DNA of 64,000 bases from Methanothermococcus thermolithotrophicus DSM 2095 (GTDB lineage: Archaea; AGJL01; Methanococci; Methanococcales; Methanococcaceae): the NCBI RefSeq assembly GCF_946463545.1, contig NZ_OX296583.1, positions 124,001-188,000 of the forward strand. The letters run 5' to 3'. Each line of letters begins with the position of its first letter. The stretch's first letter is position 1. Shown here one piece after another: positions 38,867 to 47,370 of the stretch. The notes below the pieces were generated by a model. The model searched no databases, was not told the origin of the DNA, and worked only from the letters and a program-made list of their open reading frames with translations. The translations under genes were made by a program, and so were the position numbers.

Positions 38867-40180
38867 TTATAATAAATGGTTAGGTATTAAGTCTTTAGCA
38901 ACTAAATCAGCAAGTGTTTCTCTTTCTCTTATTATGTAAACCCCTTCTTCACTGGTTAAAATCATTCTTGGTCTTCCTCTTGCATTGTAGTTGTTGGCCA
39001 TACTTATACCGTATGCTCCAACATCCAATATTGCTAAAACATCGTTTACTTCTACTTTAGTTAATTCCCTATCTCTTCCAAAGACGTCTGAACTTTCGCA
39101 CAATCCCCCAGCAATATTTAAGACTTCTTTTTCGCCTTCTCTAATTACACAAGGTGTTATTTCATGGTAAGCTTCGTATATTGCAGGCCTCATCATATCG
39201 TTCATTCCTGCATCTATCATAACCCATTTAGCAACTGGTGTTTCTTTTATGTGGTGAACCTTACCAAGTAAAACCCCTGCAGTAGCTACAATACTTCTTC
39301 CAGGTTCTAAAATTAAGTTTGGCATTTCAACTTTATCTTCATATTCGAGCATTGTATTTATTATTGCATCTGCCAGATCATTTTGTACAGGTATTTCTTT
39401 GTCTTTGCTGTATGGTACTCCTAAACCACCACCTAGGTTAACATCCTCTATTTCTATTCCTTCTTTTTTCAGCTCTACCACAAAGTCCATAACTTTTCTT
39501 GTTTCTTCAACAAATGGACTTATGTCTGTTAATTGGGATCCGATGTGACAGTGAACCCCTACAATTTTAATATTTTCCATTTCTGTAGCCATTTTAATTG
39601 CCTTCATGGCAATTCCGCTTCCAACGTCTAAACCAAATTTATTTTTCTTTAAACCTGTTGATATTTTTGGATGGGTTTTTGCATCTACGTTTGGATTTAT
39701 CCTAAATGCAACATTGGCTACCTTTCCCATTTCTTTCGCAGTTTCATTTATCAACATGAGCTCACTTATACTGTCAACGTTGAAAGCCCTTATGTTTGTT
39801 TCAATTCCCATTATTATTTCTTCTTTTAGTTTACAGTTTCCGTTAAAGACGATTTTTTCTGATGGAACTTTTGAAAGTTTTGCAGTGTAGAGCTCTCCTC
39901 CACTTACAACATCAGCACCACAACCTAATTTCGAGAGTAATCTAGTTACAGCCAAATTTGAATTTGCTTTGTAGGCAAAGGCTATGATAAATTCTTTTCC
40001 TGTTTTTTCTTCGTATTTCTTAAATGCATCCATGTATCTTGTGTAGTTTTTTGTAATCTGGGTTTCACTCATAACATAGAGTGGTGTACCATACTTCTCA
40101 GCTAGTTCAGTGGCATCATGACCATCTATTTTTAAGTTTCCATTTTCTATCGTTATCATTTCATTCCCTAAGAACCTCAT
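38867..40180 (-). CDS. lysA: Diaminopimelate decarboxylase
   Basis: PLP-dependent fold-type III decarboxylase (437 residues) making lysine from meso-diaminopimelate, the last lysine step. PLP lysine lies in FAYKANSN; other motifs are FGLDVGSG, GVHCHIGSQLTD, VNLGGGLGVPY, LEPGRSIVA and the substrate/dimer motif CESSDVFGRD. ATG 40180 with GGTGAAAAT upstream gives MRFLGNEMI, which resembles the N-terminus I recall for the M. jannaschii homologue. Confidence 0.95.
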   Translation of the reverse strand: MRFLGNEMITIENGNLKIDGHDATELAEKYGTPLYVMSETQITKNYTRYMDAFKKYEEKTGKEFIIAFAYKANSNLAVTRLLSKLGCGADVVSGGELYTAKLSKVPSEKIVFNGNCKLKEEIIMGIETNIRAFNVDSISELMLINETAKEMGKVANVAFRINPNVDAKTHPKISTGLKKNKFGLDVGSGIAMKAIKMATEMENIKIVGVHCHIGSQLTDISPFVEETRKVMDFVVELKKEGIEIEDVNLGGGLGVPYSKDKEIPVQNDLADAIINTMLEYEDKVEMPNLILEPGRSIVATAGVLLGKVHHIKETPVAKWVMIDAGMNDMMRPAIYEAYHEITPCVIREGEKEVLNIAGGLCESSDVFGRDRELTKVEVNDVLAILDVGAYGISMANNYNARGRPRMILTSEEGVYIIRERETLADLVAKDLIPNHLL

Positions 40181-40310
40181 ATTTTCACCTATAAATGTAT
40201 TAAATTATGTCCTTTAAAAACTATTGGATTAACAAATATAGTAAGTAGTAACAATTAATAGTATTTAATATTTAATTTTATTTAATTTTAAATTAATTAT
40301 TATAATTTAT

Positions 40311-41174
40311 TTAAATTTTGAAGTTCTTTACAGATTCTGGTACCTTATTTTGAGGAATATTATAATGGAACTCCCTTGCAGATTCAAATATTTTTATACA
40401 TCTATCCCCAAATCTCTCAACGTCTTTTAAAAACATTCCAAATTGTATGTAGTAGTTAATATCTGCTGATCCTCGGGATTCATCTTTAGATATTTTCTCC
40501 ATTATTTCACTCAGTTTTTCATGCAGTTTCGTCTCCAATTCATAAATTTTAAATTCCATTTTTTTGTTTTCCAATAAATTCATAGCATTTATGAACATTT
40601 CCCTTATTATTTGGTAAATTTCAACAACATCCTTCATAATACTTGGTTTTATGTTTAATCCATTAACAATTTCTTCAGCTATGTTTGAAATATAATCCCC
40701 ACATCTCTCAATATTTGATGCTATAAATGAAATTAACATAGCCTGCTCTGTTGGAAAGTACTTTAGAGCATTCATTTTGAGGACAAGATTAACCTCATCT
40801 TCCATTTTATTCAACGCATAATCCTGGAGAATTATGCCTTTAGCAGTATCTAAATCTTGATTTTCCAATGCCTTGAAAACTTTGTCTAAATTTTGCAAAA
40901 CATTATATCCCATTTTCTCAAATATGGTCGAAACATCGTCTAAAAACTTATTAATATCTTGGTAAATACCCAATTCAGATAATTTCTCAACATCTACCAC
41001 ATAAGGATGCTTAACGGCACCATTTTCCATTAAAGGTTTTAAAAGCTTTGCAACATATCTCCTGCTAACATTCAGTTTGTTTGCAATGTCATCCTGTGTT
41101 TCAGGTTCTTCTTCTATTATTACTTTTATTATTGCAGCCAAAGTGGCCTCTTTCCCTCTTAACATACTATCCAC
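40311..41174 (-). CDS. PhoU-domain protein with N-terminal helix-turn-helix
   Basis: 287 residues: a winged-helix DNA-binding domain at about 5-65 (TQDDIANKLNVSRRYVAKLLKPL) fused to a PhoU-like all-helical domain with two PhoU repeats (IERCGDYISNIAEEIV and VERFGDRCIKIFE are the metal-binding signatures). Archaeal fusions of this kind are thought to regulate phosphate or related uptake genes. Start is GTG 41174 or ATG 41165; neither has a strong SD. It faces the same way as, and lies 34 bases downstream of, an ABC ATPase gene. Confidence 0.82.
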   Translation of the reverse strand: MDSMLRGKEATLAAIIKVIIEEEPETQDDIANKLNVSRRYVAKLLKPLMENGAVKHPYVVDVEKLSELGIYQDINKFLDDVSTIFEKMGYNVLQNLDKVFKALENQDLDTAKGIILQDYALNKMEDEVNLVLKMNALKYFPTEQAMLISFIASNIERCGDYISNIAEEIVNGLNIKPSIMKDVVEIYQIIREMFINAMNLLENKKMEFKIYELETKLHEKLSEIMEKISKDESRGSADINYYIQFGMFLKDVERFGDRCIKIFESAREFHYNIPQNKVPESVKNFKI

Positions 41175-41208
41175 ACTATTTTATTTTATAGATACTATAT
41201 ACTATTCA

Positions 41209-41976
41209 TCATTTATAGGACTTAAATACTTCACTTTTTAACTCATCGATTATTCTCTTTTTATATTCCAAAAACTCTAAACTGGTTCTTTTTCTAGGTC
41301 TTTCCAAATCAATATCAATTACACTCTTTATTTTTCCAGGTCTTGCAGTCATTATAATTACTCTATCTGATAAATAAATAGCTTCTTCTACACTGTGTGT
41401 AACAAAAACAACTGTTTTCCTATCCTTTTGCCATATTTTTAGCAGATGATCTTGTAGTATAGCCCTGGTCTGTGTATCGAGAGCTCCAAATGGCTCATCC
41501 ATCAACACAATTTTAGGATCGTTTGCAAGGGTTCTTGCAATTGCTACCCTTTGTTGCATCCCTCCACTTAATTCATAAGGGTAGGCCTCTTCAAAACCTT
41601 CCAAACCTACCATTTTTATAAATTTCCTTGCGATATCAATTCTTTCAGATTTGGGCATTCCCTTAACTTCTAAACCAAATGTAACATTTTCTAAAACGGT
41701 TCTCCAAGGTAGTAATGTATATTGCTGAAAAACCATACCCCTATCAGCGTCAGGTTCATTAACTTCCTTATTCTCAAGTAGTATTTTTCCAGAGGTTGGA
41801 GTTTCCAGACCGGCAATCATTCTTAATATGGTTGATTTTCCACATCCACTGGGACCTACAATTGACAGAAATTCATTATTTCTGACCTTTAAACTAACAT
41901 TATCCACTGCTAAAATCTCTTTTTTCTGACTAAAAAACTTTTTTGTAATATTTTCAAGTTCAAGTATTACCGCCAT
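41209..41976 (-). CDS. ABC transporter ATP-binding protein (nitrate/sulfonate/taurine type)
   Basis: 255-residue ATPase of the TauB/SsuB/NrtD class: Walker A GPSGCGKST, Q-loop QQYTLLPW, signature LSGGMQQRVAIA, Walker B IVLMDEPFGALD and H-loop FVTHSVEEA. It energises the adjacent permease (15 bases upstream). This class imports oxyanions or sulfonates, sometimes thiamine precursors; substrate cannot be decided. ATG 41976 with GGTGG upstream. Confidence 0.9.
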   Translation of the reverse strand: MAVILELENITKKFFSQKKEILAVDNVSLKVRNNEFLSIVGPSGCGKSTILRMIAGLETPTSGKILLENKEVNEPDADRGMVFQQYTLLPWRTVLENVTFGLEVKGMPKSERIDIARKFIKMVGLEGFEEAYPYELSGGMQQRVAIARTLANDPKIVLMDEPFGALDTQTRAILQDHLLKIWQKDRKTVVFVTHSVEEAIYLSDRVIIMTARPGKIKSVIDIDLERPRKRTSLEFLEYKKRIIDELKSEVFKSYK

Positions 41977-41991
41977 ACATCCACCTTAATC

Positions 41992-42753
41992 CTATTTCAT
42001 CATTACTTTCCATTTGAAGTATTTACATTCAATAAACCTAAGTCCTTTATCCAAAAATATGCCAATTAACCCGATAATTACCATAGATGCTACGACAACA
42101 TCCATTCTACTCAAAGAATAAGCATACATAATAAGATAACCTAAACCGGCATCACTACCTGGCAGCATTTCAGCGGCTACAACACACATCCATGCAATAC
42201 CAGCTCCGACCCTTAACCCAGTTAAAATACTTGGTGAAGATGCAGGGATTACCACTTTTAAAAGGATATCCTTCCCCTTTCCGCCTAATGTTTTTGCAGC
42301 TTCAATCATTATTTTTGGAACGCCTTTAACTCCAGCAATCGTGTTTAGTAATATAGGAAAAAATGCACCAATAAAAATAATAAATAACATTGATATCTCC
42401 CCAATTCCAAACCATGCAAGTGCAAGTGGAACCCAAGCCAGTGGGGGAATTGGCCTTAAAAGTTCTATTGGAGTATCTAAAAGTTCACTTATCAATGAGT
42501 AATACCCCATAAATATTCCCAAAGGTATGGCAACTACTGCAGATATCAAGAATCCTGACAAAACTCGTTTAATACTTACTATTGTATTTTCCACCAAGTT
42601 TCCAGTACCTAAAATTCCAACATAGGGATGCATTAAGATGTTAATAACATCCTCTACCCTTGGTATTATAACAGGATTATTTAGATAAATGGCTATTGCT
42701 TCCCATGTAAAAACCCCCAACAATGGTAAGAATAAATTCTTTAGAATTTTCAT
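41992..42753 (-). CDS. ABC transporter permease (nitrate/sulfonate/taurine type)
   Basis: Inner-membrane permease (253 residues) with about six transmembrane helices and the EAA-loop region EAAKTLGGKGKDILLKVVIP. N-terminal FTWEAIAIYL and RPIPPLAWVPLALAWFG are usual in the SsuC/TauC class. ATG 42753 has TAGGTGATAG upstream; the GTG at 42762 is part of that SD. No periplasmic substrate-binding protein gene is adjacent, so it must be supplied from elsewhere. The SD lies in what looks like a degenerate palindromic element. Confidence 0.9.
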   Translation of the reverse strand: MKILKNLFLPLLGVFTWEAIAIYLNNPVIIPRVEDVINILMHPYVGILGTGNLVENTIVSIKRVLSGFLISAVVAIPLGIFMGYYSLISELLDTPIELLRPIPPLAWVPLALAWFGIGEISMLFIIFIGAFFPILLNTIAGVKGVPKIMIEAAKTLGGKGKDILLKVVIPASSPSILTGLRVGAGIAWMCVVAAEMLPGSDAGLGYLIMYAYSLSRMDVVVASMVIIGLIGIFLDKGLRFIECKYFKWKVMMK

Positions 42754-43144
42754 ATCTATCACCTAGAAGCCGAGAACTACAACTAAAAAGTTTTCGCTCA
42801 ATTCTCCTTTCATGAAATGTAATATTTCTGTATGATATTCTCGTATGATTATGGTTAAACAAATTTATATTATTTATTAATATTTTAACTACATTTGAGC
42901 AAAACTTAAATACTTTTACATATCCGGAAAAATCGTATATAAACATATATGGCGAGGAAAAAAAGAAGCATACAAGTTGGGGCCAAATATGAGGTATTTA
43001 GAATATATTTGATTATAATACCAAACAATAGGTGAATTACCCTCCCTTACGGAAGGGACTTCTTGCGGAATAAGTTAAAAAACTAAAAAGGATCAAAAAG
43101 TTATACTGCCTCCTATAAAGACTGGAATAAACCTATACCCATTA
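42754..43144. repeat. Intergenic region with degenerate element and a hairpin
   Basis: Bases about 42760-42812 read on the minus strand as TTGAGCGAAAAC, spacer, GTAGTTCTCGGCTTC, GGTGAT, a worn version of the dispersed element, ending in the permease SD. A 6-bp stem TCCCTT-ACGG-AAGGGA lies near 43043-43058. A 28-codon frame from ATG 42949 (MARKKRSIQVG) has a TATA-like upstream stretch but no support as a gene. The remainder is AT-rich. Confidence 0.5.
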
Positions 43145-43690
43145 TTAATTCAATATGGCAATTATAAATCTCGTTTCAGCTTTATCAAGTTCTTCTAAGG
43201 AGTTTCCTTCAATTAAGAACGTATTGTTATATTTTTCAATTGTTGCAGATCTATTACCTCTAACTATTTCAATAACCATAGTTTTATTACTGGCCTTAAC
43301 TGCATTTATTTCATCTGTGTCGTTAAATATACTTTTATCGGTTATAACATGTGGATAATAATTATTAAGGAATGTTAACTTCATTATTAAATCGGTGACC
43401 GTTACACCACCCTCATTATTTGGCAGGGATTCGTTAAATTCTAGATATATTATTTTATGAGCCATATAGTAATTTTTTATATCACTGTCATTTGTGTTTA
43501 TTAACACAGTGCTCATTGAGTTATTTATAGTAGTTCTCAATGGAACTGGAACGGTATTGTTTCCCAACTCCGCATATAAAGTACTACCATATTTTTCAAG
43601 GTTTTTGTCGCCATTATCCTTTACATCAATACATAAACAGAAAAAACTACTCAGGAGAATTAATAAAATTCCCAGTGTTATTTCTTTCAT
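43145..43690 (-). CDS. Predicted exported protein/lipoprotein of unknown function
   Basis: 181 residues: a hydrophobic N-terminus with two cysteines (ILLSSFFCLCID) suggests a lipoprotein-type signal; the rest is Asn/Thr-rich with several NxT/S sequons and a C-terminal alpha/beta part (ETRFIIAIL). The start codon overlaps the stop of the hydrogenase protease gene (TAATG), so the two are co-translated, but nothing ties this protein to hydrogenases. I do not recognise the family. Confidence 0.65.
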   Translation of the reverse strand: MKEITLGILLILLSSFFCLCIDVKDNGDKNLEKYGSTLYAELGNNTVPVPLRTTINNSMSTVLINTNDSDIKNYYMAHKIIYLEFNESLPNNEGGVTVTDLIMKLTFLNNYYPHVITDKSIFNDTDEINAVKASNKTMVIEIVRGNRSATIEKYNNTFLIEGNSLEELDKAETRFIIAILN

Positions 43691-44181
43691 TATTTCACCG
43701 GAGTTTTTATTTCATCCAGCACCATTTCAGCAGCTTTATCAACGGCTTTTTTAACTTCTTCAGTTAATCCCATCTTTATTTCTGGTGCAGATACTTCCTT
43801 TGCCTGACATCCTATGATAACAACCTCTATTCCTTTATTGTGAGCGTCAATTAAGTAAGTCGATAATGGCATGTCGTGGGCATCGAAGTTGTACTTCTCA
43901 ATCTTTGGGAGCTCCTCAATACTAACCTTCTTTAAAGTACCTGGTGTTAGTTTAAAATCTATGACATCAACAATTATTATCTTTTTAACTTCAGAGTCTT
44001 CATCCATTATAGACATTAGATAGTAAGGAGCTCCGGTACCTGCATCTATGATTCCAACATTTTCAGGTAGGTCCATTTTTTCCAGTTTTGAAATTACCTC
44101 ATAACCAAATCCATCATCTGCAAATAGTAAATTACCACAACCAAAAACCAATATCTCCTTTTTTAAAGAACTAGGAACCAA
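43690..44181 (-). CDS. frhD: Coenzyme F420-hydrogenase-type maturation protease
   Basis: HycI/HybD-family endopeptidase (about 163 residues) that clips the C-terminus of the hydrogenase large subunit after nickel insertion. Motifs: VFGCGNLLFADDGFGYEVI (nickel-sensing Glu/Asp region), DAGTGAPYYL, IIIVDVIDF, and HDMPLSTYL with the metal-binding His. Closest in type to FrhD/FrcD. The ribosome site GGTGATAAT precedes TTG 44181; the ATG at 44196 has that SD inside its reading frame, so TTG is preferred. HypC lies 15 kb away. The symbol is tentative. Confidence 0.82.
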   Translation of the reverse strand: MVPSSLKKEILVFGCGNLLFADDGFGYEVISKLEKMDLPENVGIIDAGTGAPYYLMSIMDEDSEVKKIIIVDVIDFKLTPGTLKKVSIEELPKIEKYNFDAHDMPLSTYLIDAHNKGIEVVIIGCQAKEVSAPEIKMGLTEEVKKAVDKAAEMVLDEIKTPVK

Positions 44182-44196
44182 ATTATCACCATACAA

Positions 44197-44584
44197 TAAG
44201 TTTTATCAGAATTTTTACATTTTATTTTTTAATATAACATGAACTATATAATCAGTGAATGTATAGTGGTGTGTATTACTTAACTAATTAATAACAGGTA
44301 AGTTTTATTTAAACATATAATAAACTGTTAAATTAAATTGAACTTATTTACTATAATATTAATTTACAATATTATTAATTAGTTCATTTAAAATTACACA
44401 TTACTATAAAATATCATTTATTATAAATTACTACAGTATGTCGTGATTGATAAAAATAGGCTAATTATAATCGTTCTACAACATGTAATATTCTAACATA
44501 TTTAATATAATTATATCACCCATTCACAGAACGACTATATCTAGTCAAGATTACTATAATCATCATAATCCTGAGGCTGATATT
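44197..44584. other. Long AT-rich intergenic region upstream of selB, no gene seen
   Basis: 388 bases between divergent genes. There is no coding frame, tRNA or dispersed hairpin element. AGAACGACTATA near 44528-44539 recurs partially as AGAACGACTT near 31597, with no clear meaning. Promoters for selB and for the protease gene must lie here; several TATA-like runs (TTTAATATAATTATATC near 44500-44516) are present, none decisive. Confidence 0.4.
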
Positions 44585-46000
44585 ATGGATAGTACAGGCA
44601 TTAAAAACATTAACTTAGGTATTTTTGGACATATAGATCATGGAAAAACAACACTTGCAAAGGTTCTAACGGAAATAGCCTCAACTTCTTCATTGGATAA
44701 GCTCCCAGAATCTAAGAAAAGAGGAATAACAATAGATATTGGCTTCTCATCATTTAAAATTGAAAACTATAGGATAACCCTTGTAGATGCTCCAGGACAT
44801 GCTGATTTGATAAGAGCTGTTGTAGGTGCTGCAGATATTATTGATTTAGCGTTGTTGGTTGTAGATGCAAAAGAAGGGCCAAAAACACAGACTGGAGAAC
44901 ACCTTTTAATATTGGACCACTTTAAAATACCAACAATTGTAGTTATCACAAAAGTATCAAATGCCGCTGAAGAGGACATTCAAAGAACGGAACATTTTAT
45001 TAAATCAGTTTTAAGTTCAACTAATAACCTAAAAAACAGCAGAATTTTAAGAACCTCTGCATTAGAGGGGGTTGGAATTGAAGAATTGAAAAAAACTATA
45101 AAAGAAACACTGGATAACTTGGATATAAAAAGGAATGTTGATGATTACTTTAAAATGCCGATAGACCATGGATTTCCTATAAAAGGAGTAGGTACCGTAG
45201 TAACCGGAACAATACACAAGGGAAAAGTTAGTGTAGGGGATGAACTTACAATCCTACCTATAAATATGGACGTTAAAGTAAGAAGTATCCAATGTTTTAA
45301 AGAAAGTGTTGAAGAAGCTCATGCTGGAGATAGGGTAGGAATGGCATTACAAGGAATTGAAGCTAAGCAGATTTTTAGGGGATGTATTTTAACATCAAAG
45401 GATACAAAGTTGAATATTGTAGATAAAATCGTAGCAAAAGTGAAAATATCCGATATATTCAAGTACAACTTAACCCCAAAAATGAAGGTTCATTTAAACG
45501 TAGGAATGTTGATCGTCCCTGCCGTAGTTGTGCCATTTAAAAAAATAGAATTTGATGGAAAGTTAGAGAATATTATATTAACCGAAGTAGTATCTGGTGA
45601 TGAATTCTACTGTGTATTTGAGTTGGAAGAAAAAGTAGTAGCTGAAGTTGGGGATAGAGTATTGTTAACAAGATTGGACTTACCACCGACAACATTAAGA
45701 ATCTGCGGGCATGGAAATATAGTTGACTTTAAAGGAATAAAAGATCTCGATATTAAAAAAGAAGTAGTCAAAGAAGGTAGCGTTAAAATCGAAAAAAACA
45801 GAGTGGTAATTGAAGGTTTAGCTCAATCAAAAAAATCTGCAGAGAGACTGATTGGTGAAAAAATCACAATACCTTCAAAAAATATTACAGGAACCATAAA
45901 GGGAACATTTGGAACTAAGGGACTCTTGATGGCTGAATTTGATGGAGAAGTACAGAACAAAGACAAAGTTACTTTAAAAAGGTTGAGAAGATGGGGATAA
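44585..46000 (+). CDS. selB: Selenocysteine-specific elongation factor (archaeal SelB)
   Basis: EF-Tu-like GTPase delivering Sec-tRNA to ribosomes at UGA codons (471 residues). G motifs: FGHIDHGKTT, KRGITIDIGFSSF, DAPGHADLIRAV; G4 reads VITKVSNA rather than the usual NKxD, as I recall for archaeal SelB. Domains II-III follow, then a short domain IV-like C-terminus (from about residue 395) lacking the bacterial SECIS-binding winged helices. It is followed, with overlap or two bases, by mevalonate kinase. Its presence implies selenoprotein genes elsewhere in the genome. Confidence 0.92.
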   Translation: MDSTGIKNINLGIFGHIDHGKTTLAKVLTEIASTSSLDKLPESKKRGITIDIGFSSFKIENYRITLVDAPGHADLIRAVVGAADIIDLALLVVDAKEGPKTQTGEHLLILDHFKIPTIVVITKVSNAAEEDIQRTEHFIKSVLSSTNNLKNSRILRTSALEGVGIEELKKTIKETLDNLDIKRNVDDYFKMPIDHGFPIKGVGTVVTGTIHKGKVSVGDELTILPINMDVKVRSIQCFKESVEEAHAGDRVGMALQGIEAKQIFRGCILTSKDTKLNIVDKIVAKVKISDIFKYNLTPKMKVHLNVGMLIVPAVVVPFKKIEFDGKLENIILTEVVSGDEFYCVFELEEKVVAEVGDRVLLTRLDLPPTTLRICGHGNIVDFKGIKDLDIKKEVVKEGSVKIEKNRVVIEGLAQSKKSAERLIGEKITIPSKNITGTIKGTFGTKGLLMAEFDGEVQNKDKVTLKRLRRWG

Positions 46001-46002
46001 AT

Positions 46003-46980
46003 TTGAATCCGGTTAAGATAGAAACACCTTCAAAAGTCATATTGTTTGGAGAACATGCTGTTGTTGATGGATACAATGCAATTTCAATGGCAATAGATTT
46101 AAAAACATATGGAAAAGTATCCAAAAACAGTGATATCAATAGAATAATCATTAACCTTAAAAATCTAAACAAAAAAATTGAAGTTCCCATTGATGAAATA
46201 TTTGATATAAAGAACAAGAACTACTGTAACGATTTAAAGTATGTGGCTTATGCACTAGAGAATACGTTTGAATATTTAGTTGAAAATAATTTATTAAATA
46301 AAATGGGCATAAAACCTTTTACATTGGATATTTCCTCCGGAATTCCTGTAAGCTGTGGTTTAGGCTCTTCTGCATCAGTTGTAATTACAACCATTAAGGC
46401 AATTTTAGCTATCCATGGTGTGGAATTGGAGAAAGATGAATTAATAAAAATCGCCCATGCAGTTGAAAAAGAAGTTCAGGGAAAAGCTAGTATTACTGAT
46501 ACTGCAACCATAACCTACGGCGGAATGTTAAAAATTAAAGATGGAGCTGTTGAACAGATTAAAGGAAACCTAAATGATATTATTAAAGGATGTGATTTTT
46601 TAATTGTTTATGCTGAAGAGAGAAAGAAAAAAACAGCTGAGCTCGTTAATGAAGTTGCAAACCATCCACAAAAAGATGAAATATTTAAATCCATCGGAGA
46701 AGTTGCAAACAAGGTTGAATCAGTGAAAAATATAACTGAGCTCGGAATACTGATGAGTAAAAACCATGAGTTATTAAAAGAACTTGGAGTCTCTACAGAA
46801 AAAATTGATAAAGTCGTAGAAGTTGGGAAAGAATACGGCTACGGTGCAAAACTAACTGGAGCTGGTGGTGGCGGAGCCGTCCTTATTTTGGTGGATGAAA
46901 ACAATAAAAAAGAATTATTAAAACAACTTGATGTATTGGGAGTTATTGGAGTTTTTGAATGTAGAATGAGTGATTATTAA
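46003..46980 (+). CDS. mvk: Mevalonate kinase
   Basis: GHMP kinase phosphorylating mevalonate in archaeal isoprenoid synthesis (about 325 residues). Motifs: ETPSKVILFGEHAVV, the ATP loop PVSCGLGSSASVV, KASITDTATITYGG, and GAKLTGAGGGGAV near the C-terminus. A TTG at 46003 fits best: GGGGAT lies just upstream and the N-terminus becomes MNPVKIETPSK; an ATG at 45991 would overlap selB by 10 bases. Co-transcription with selB is likely. The stop overlaps the stop of a convergent nucleotidyltransferase gene. Confidence 0.93.
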   Translation: MNPVKIETPSKVILFGEHAVVDGYNAISMAIDLKTYGKVSKNSDINRIIINLKNLNKKIEVPIDEIFDIKNKNYCNDLKYVAYALENTFEYLVENNLLNKMGIKPFTLDISSGIPVSCGLGSSASVVITTIKAILAIHGVELEKDELIKIAHAVEKEVQGKASITDTATITYGGMLKIKDGAVEQIKGNLNDIIKGCDFLIVYAEERKKKTAELVNEVANHPQKDEIFKSIGEVANKVESVKNITELGILMSKNHELLKELGVSTEKIDKVVEVGKEYGYGAKLTGAGGGGAVLILVDENNKKELLKQLDVLGVIGVFECRMSDY

Positions 46981-47270
46981 ACGTATTCAATTTCTTTCAA
47001 AATATCTTCTTTTATATATTTTGATAAACTTTCTTTTGTTAATAAATCAATATCCTCTCCAAAAAGTTCTTTTAGATAATAATAAAGGTTTATAAAATTA
47101 TCATAGTTCTTTTTACCTTCCTCAAATTCAACAACTATATCAATGTCACTACCTTCTTTTGCGTCATTCCTTACGTAAGAGCCAAATAAACCGATTTTTT
47201 TAACTCCAAATTTTTTAAACTCTTTTCTGTTTTCAATAAGTTTTTTTAATATCCTTCTTTTTGTTAACAT
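46977..47270 (-). CDS. MNT-type minimal nucleotidyltransferase (antitoxin-like), orphan
   Basis: 97-residue protein of the MNT family with the polymerase-beta-like motif LFGSYVRNDAKEGSDIDIVV (Gly-Ser plus two catalytic Asp). Such proteins usually pair with a HEPN toxin and in MntA-HepT systems AMPylate it. No HEPN gene is adjacent, unlike the two modules near 52-53 kb, so this copy is an orphan or acts on a distant partner. It is convergent with mevalonate kinase. Confidence 0.85.
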   Translation of the reverse strand: MLTKRRILKKLIENRKEFKKFGVKKIGLFGSYVRNDAKEGSDIDIVVEFEEGKKNYDNFINLYYYLKELFGEDIDLLTKESLSKYIKEDILKEIEYV

Positions 47271-47370
47271 TTCCCACCCGACCTTTTAAGATTTTTAAAA
47301 TGCCTTCTTTTAATTTTGGCATTATAATTTTTTGGCATGTTAACGCCCCTTATTATATTTTCCCCATTTA

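Noticed and set aside
42677-42946. 89-codon minus-strand frame upstream of the permease
   Set aside because: Overlaps the permease start and the worn palindromic element; no SD and no family.
42949-43035. 28-codon frame starting MARKKRSIQVG with TATA-like upstream sequence
   Set aside because: Too short, no SD, no recognisable family; could arise by chance in AT-rich DNA.
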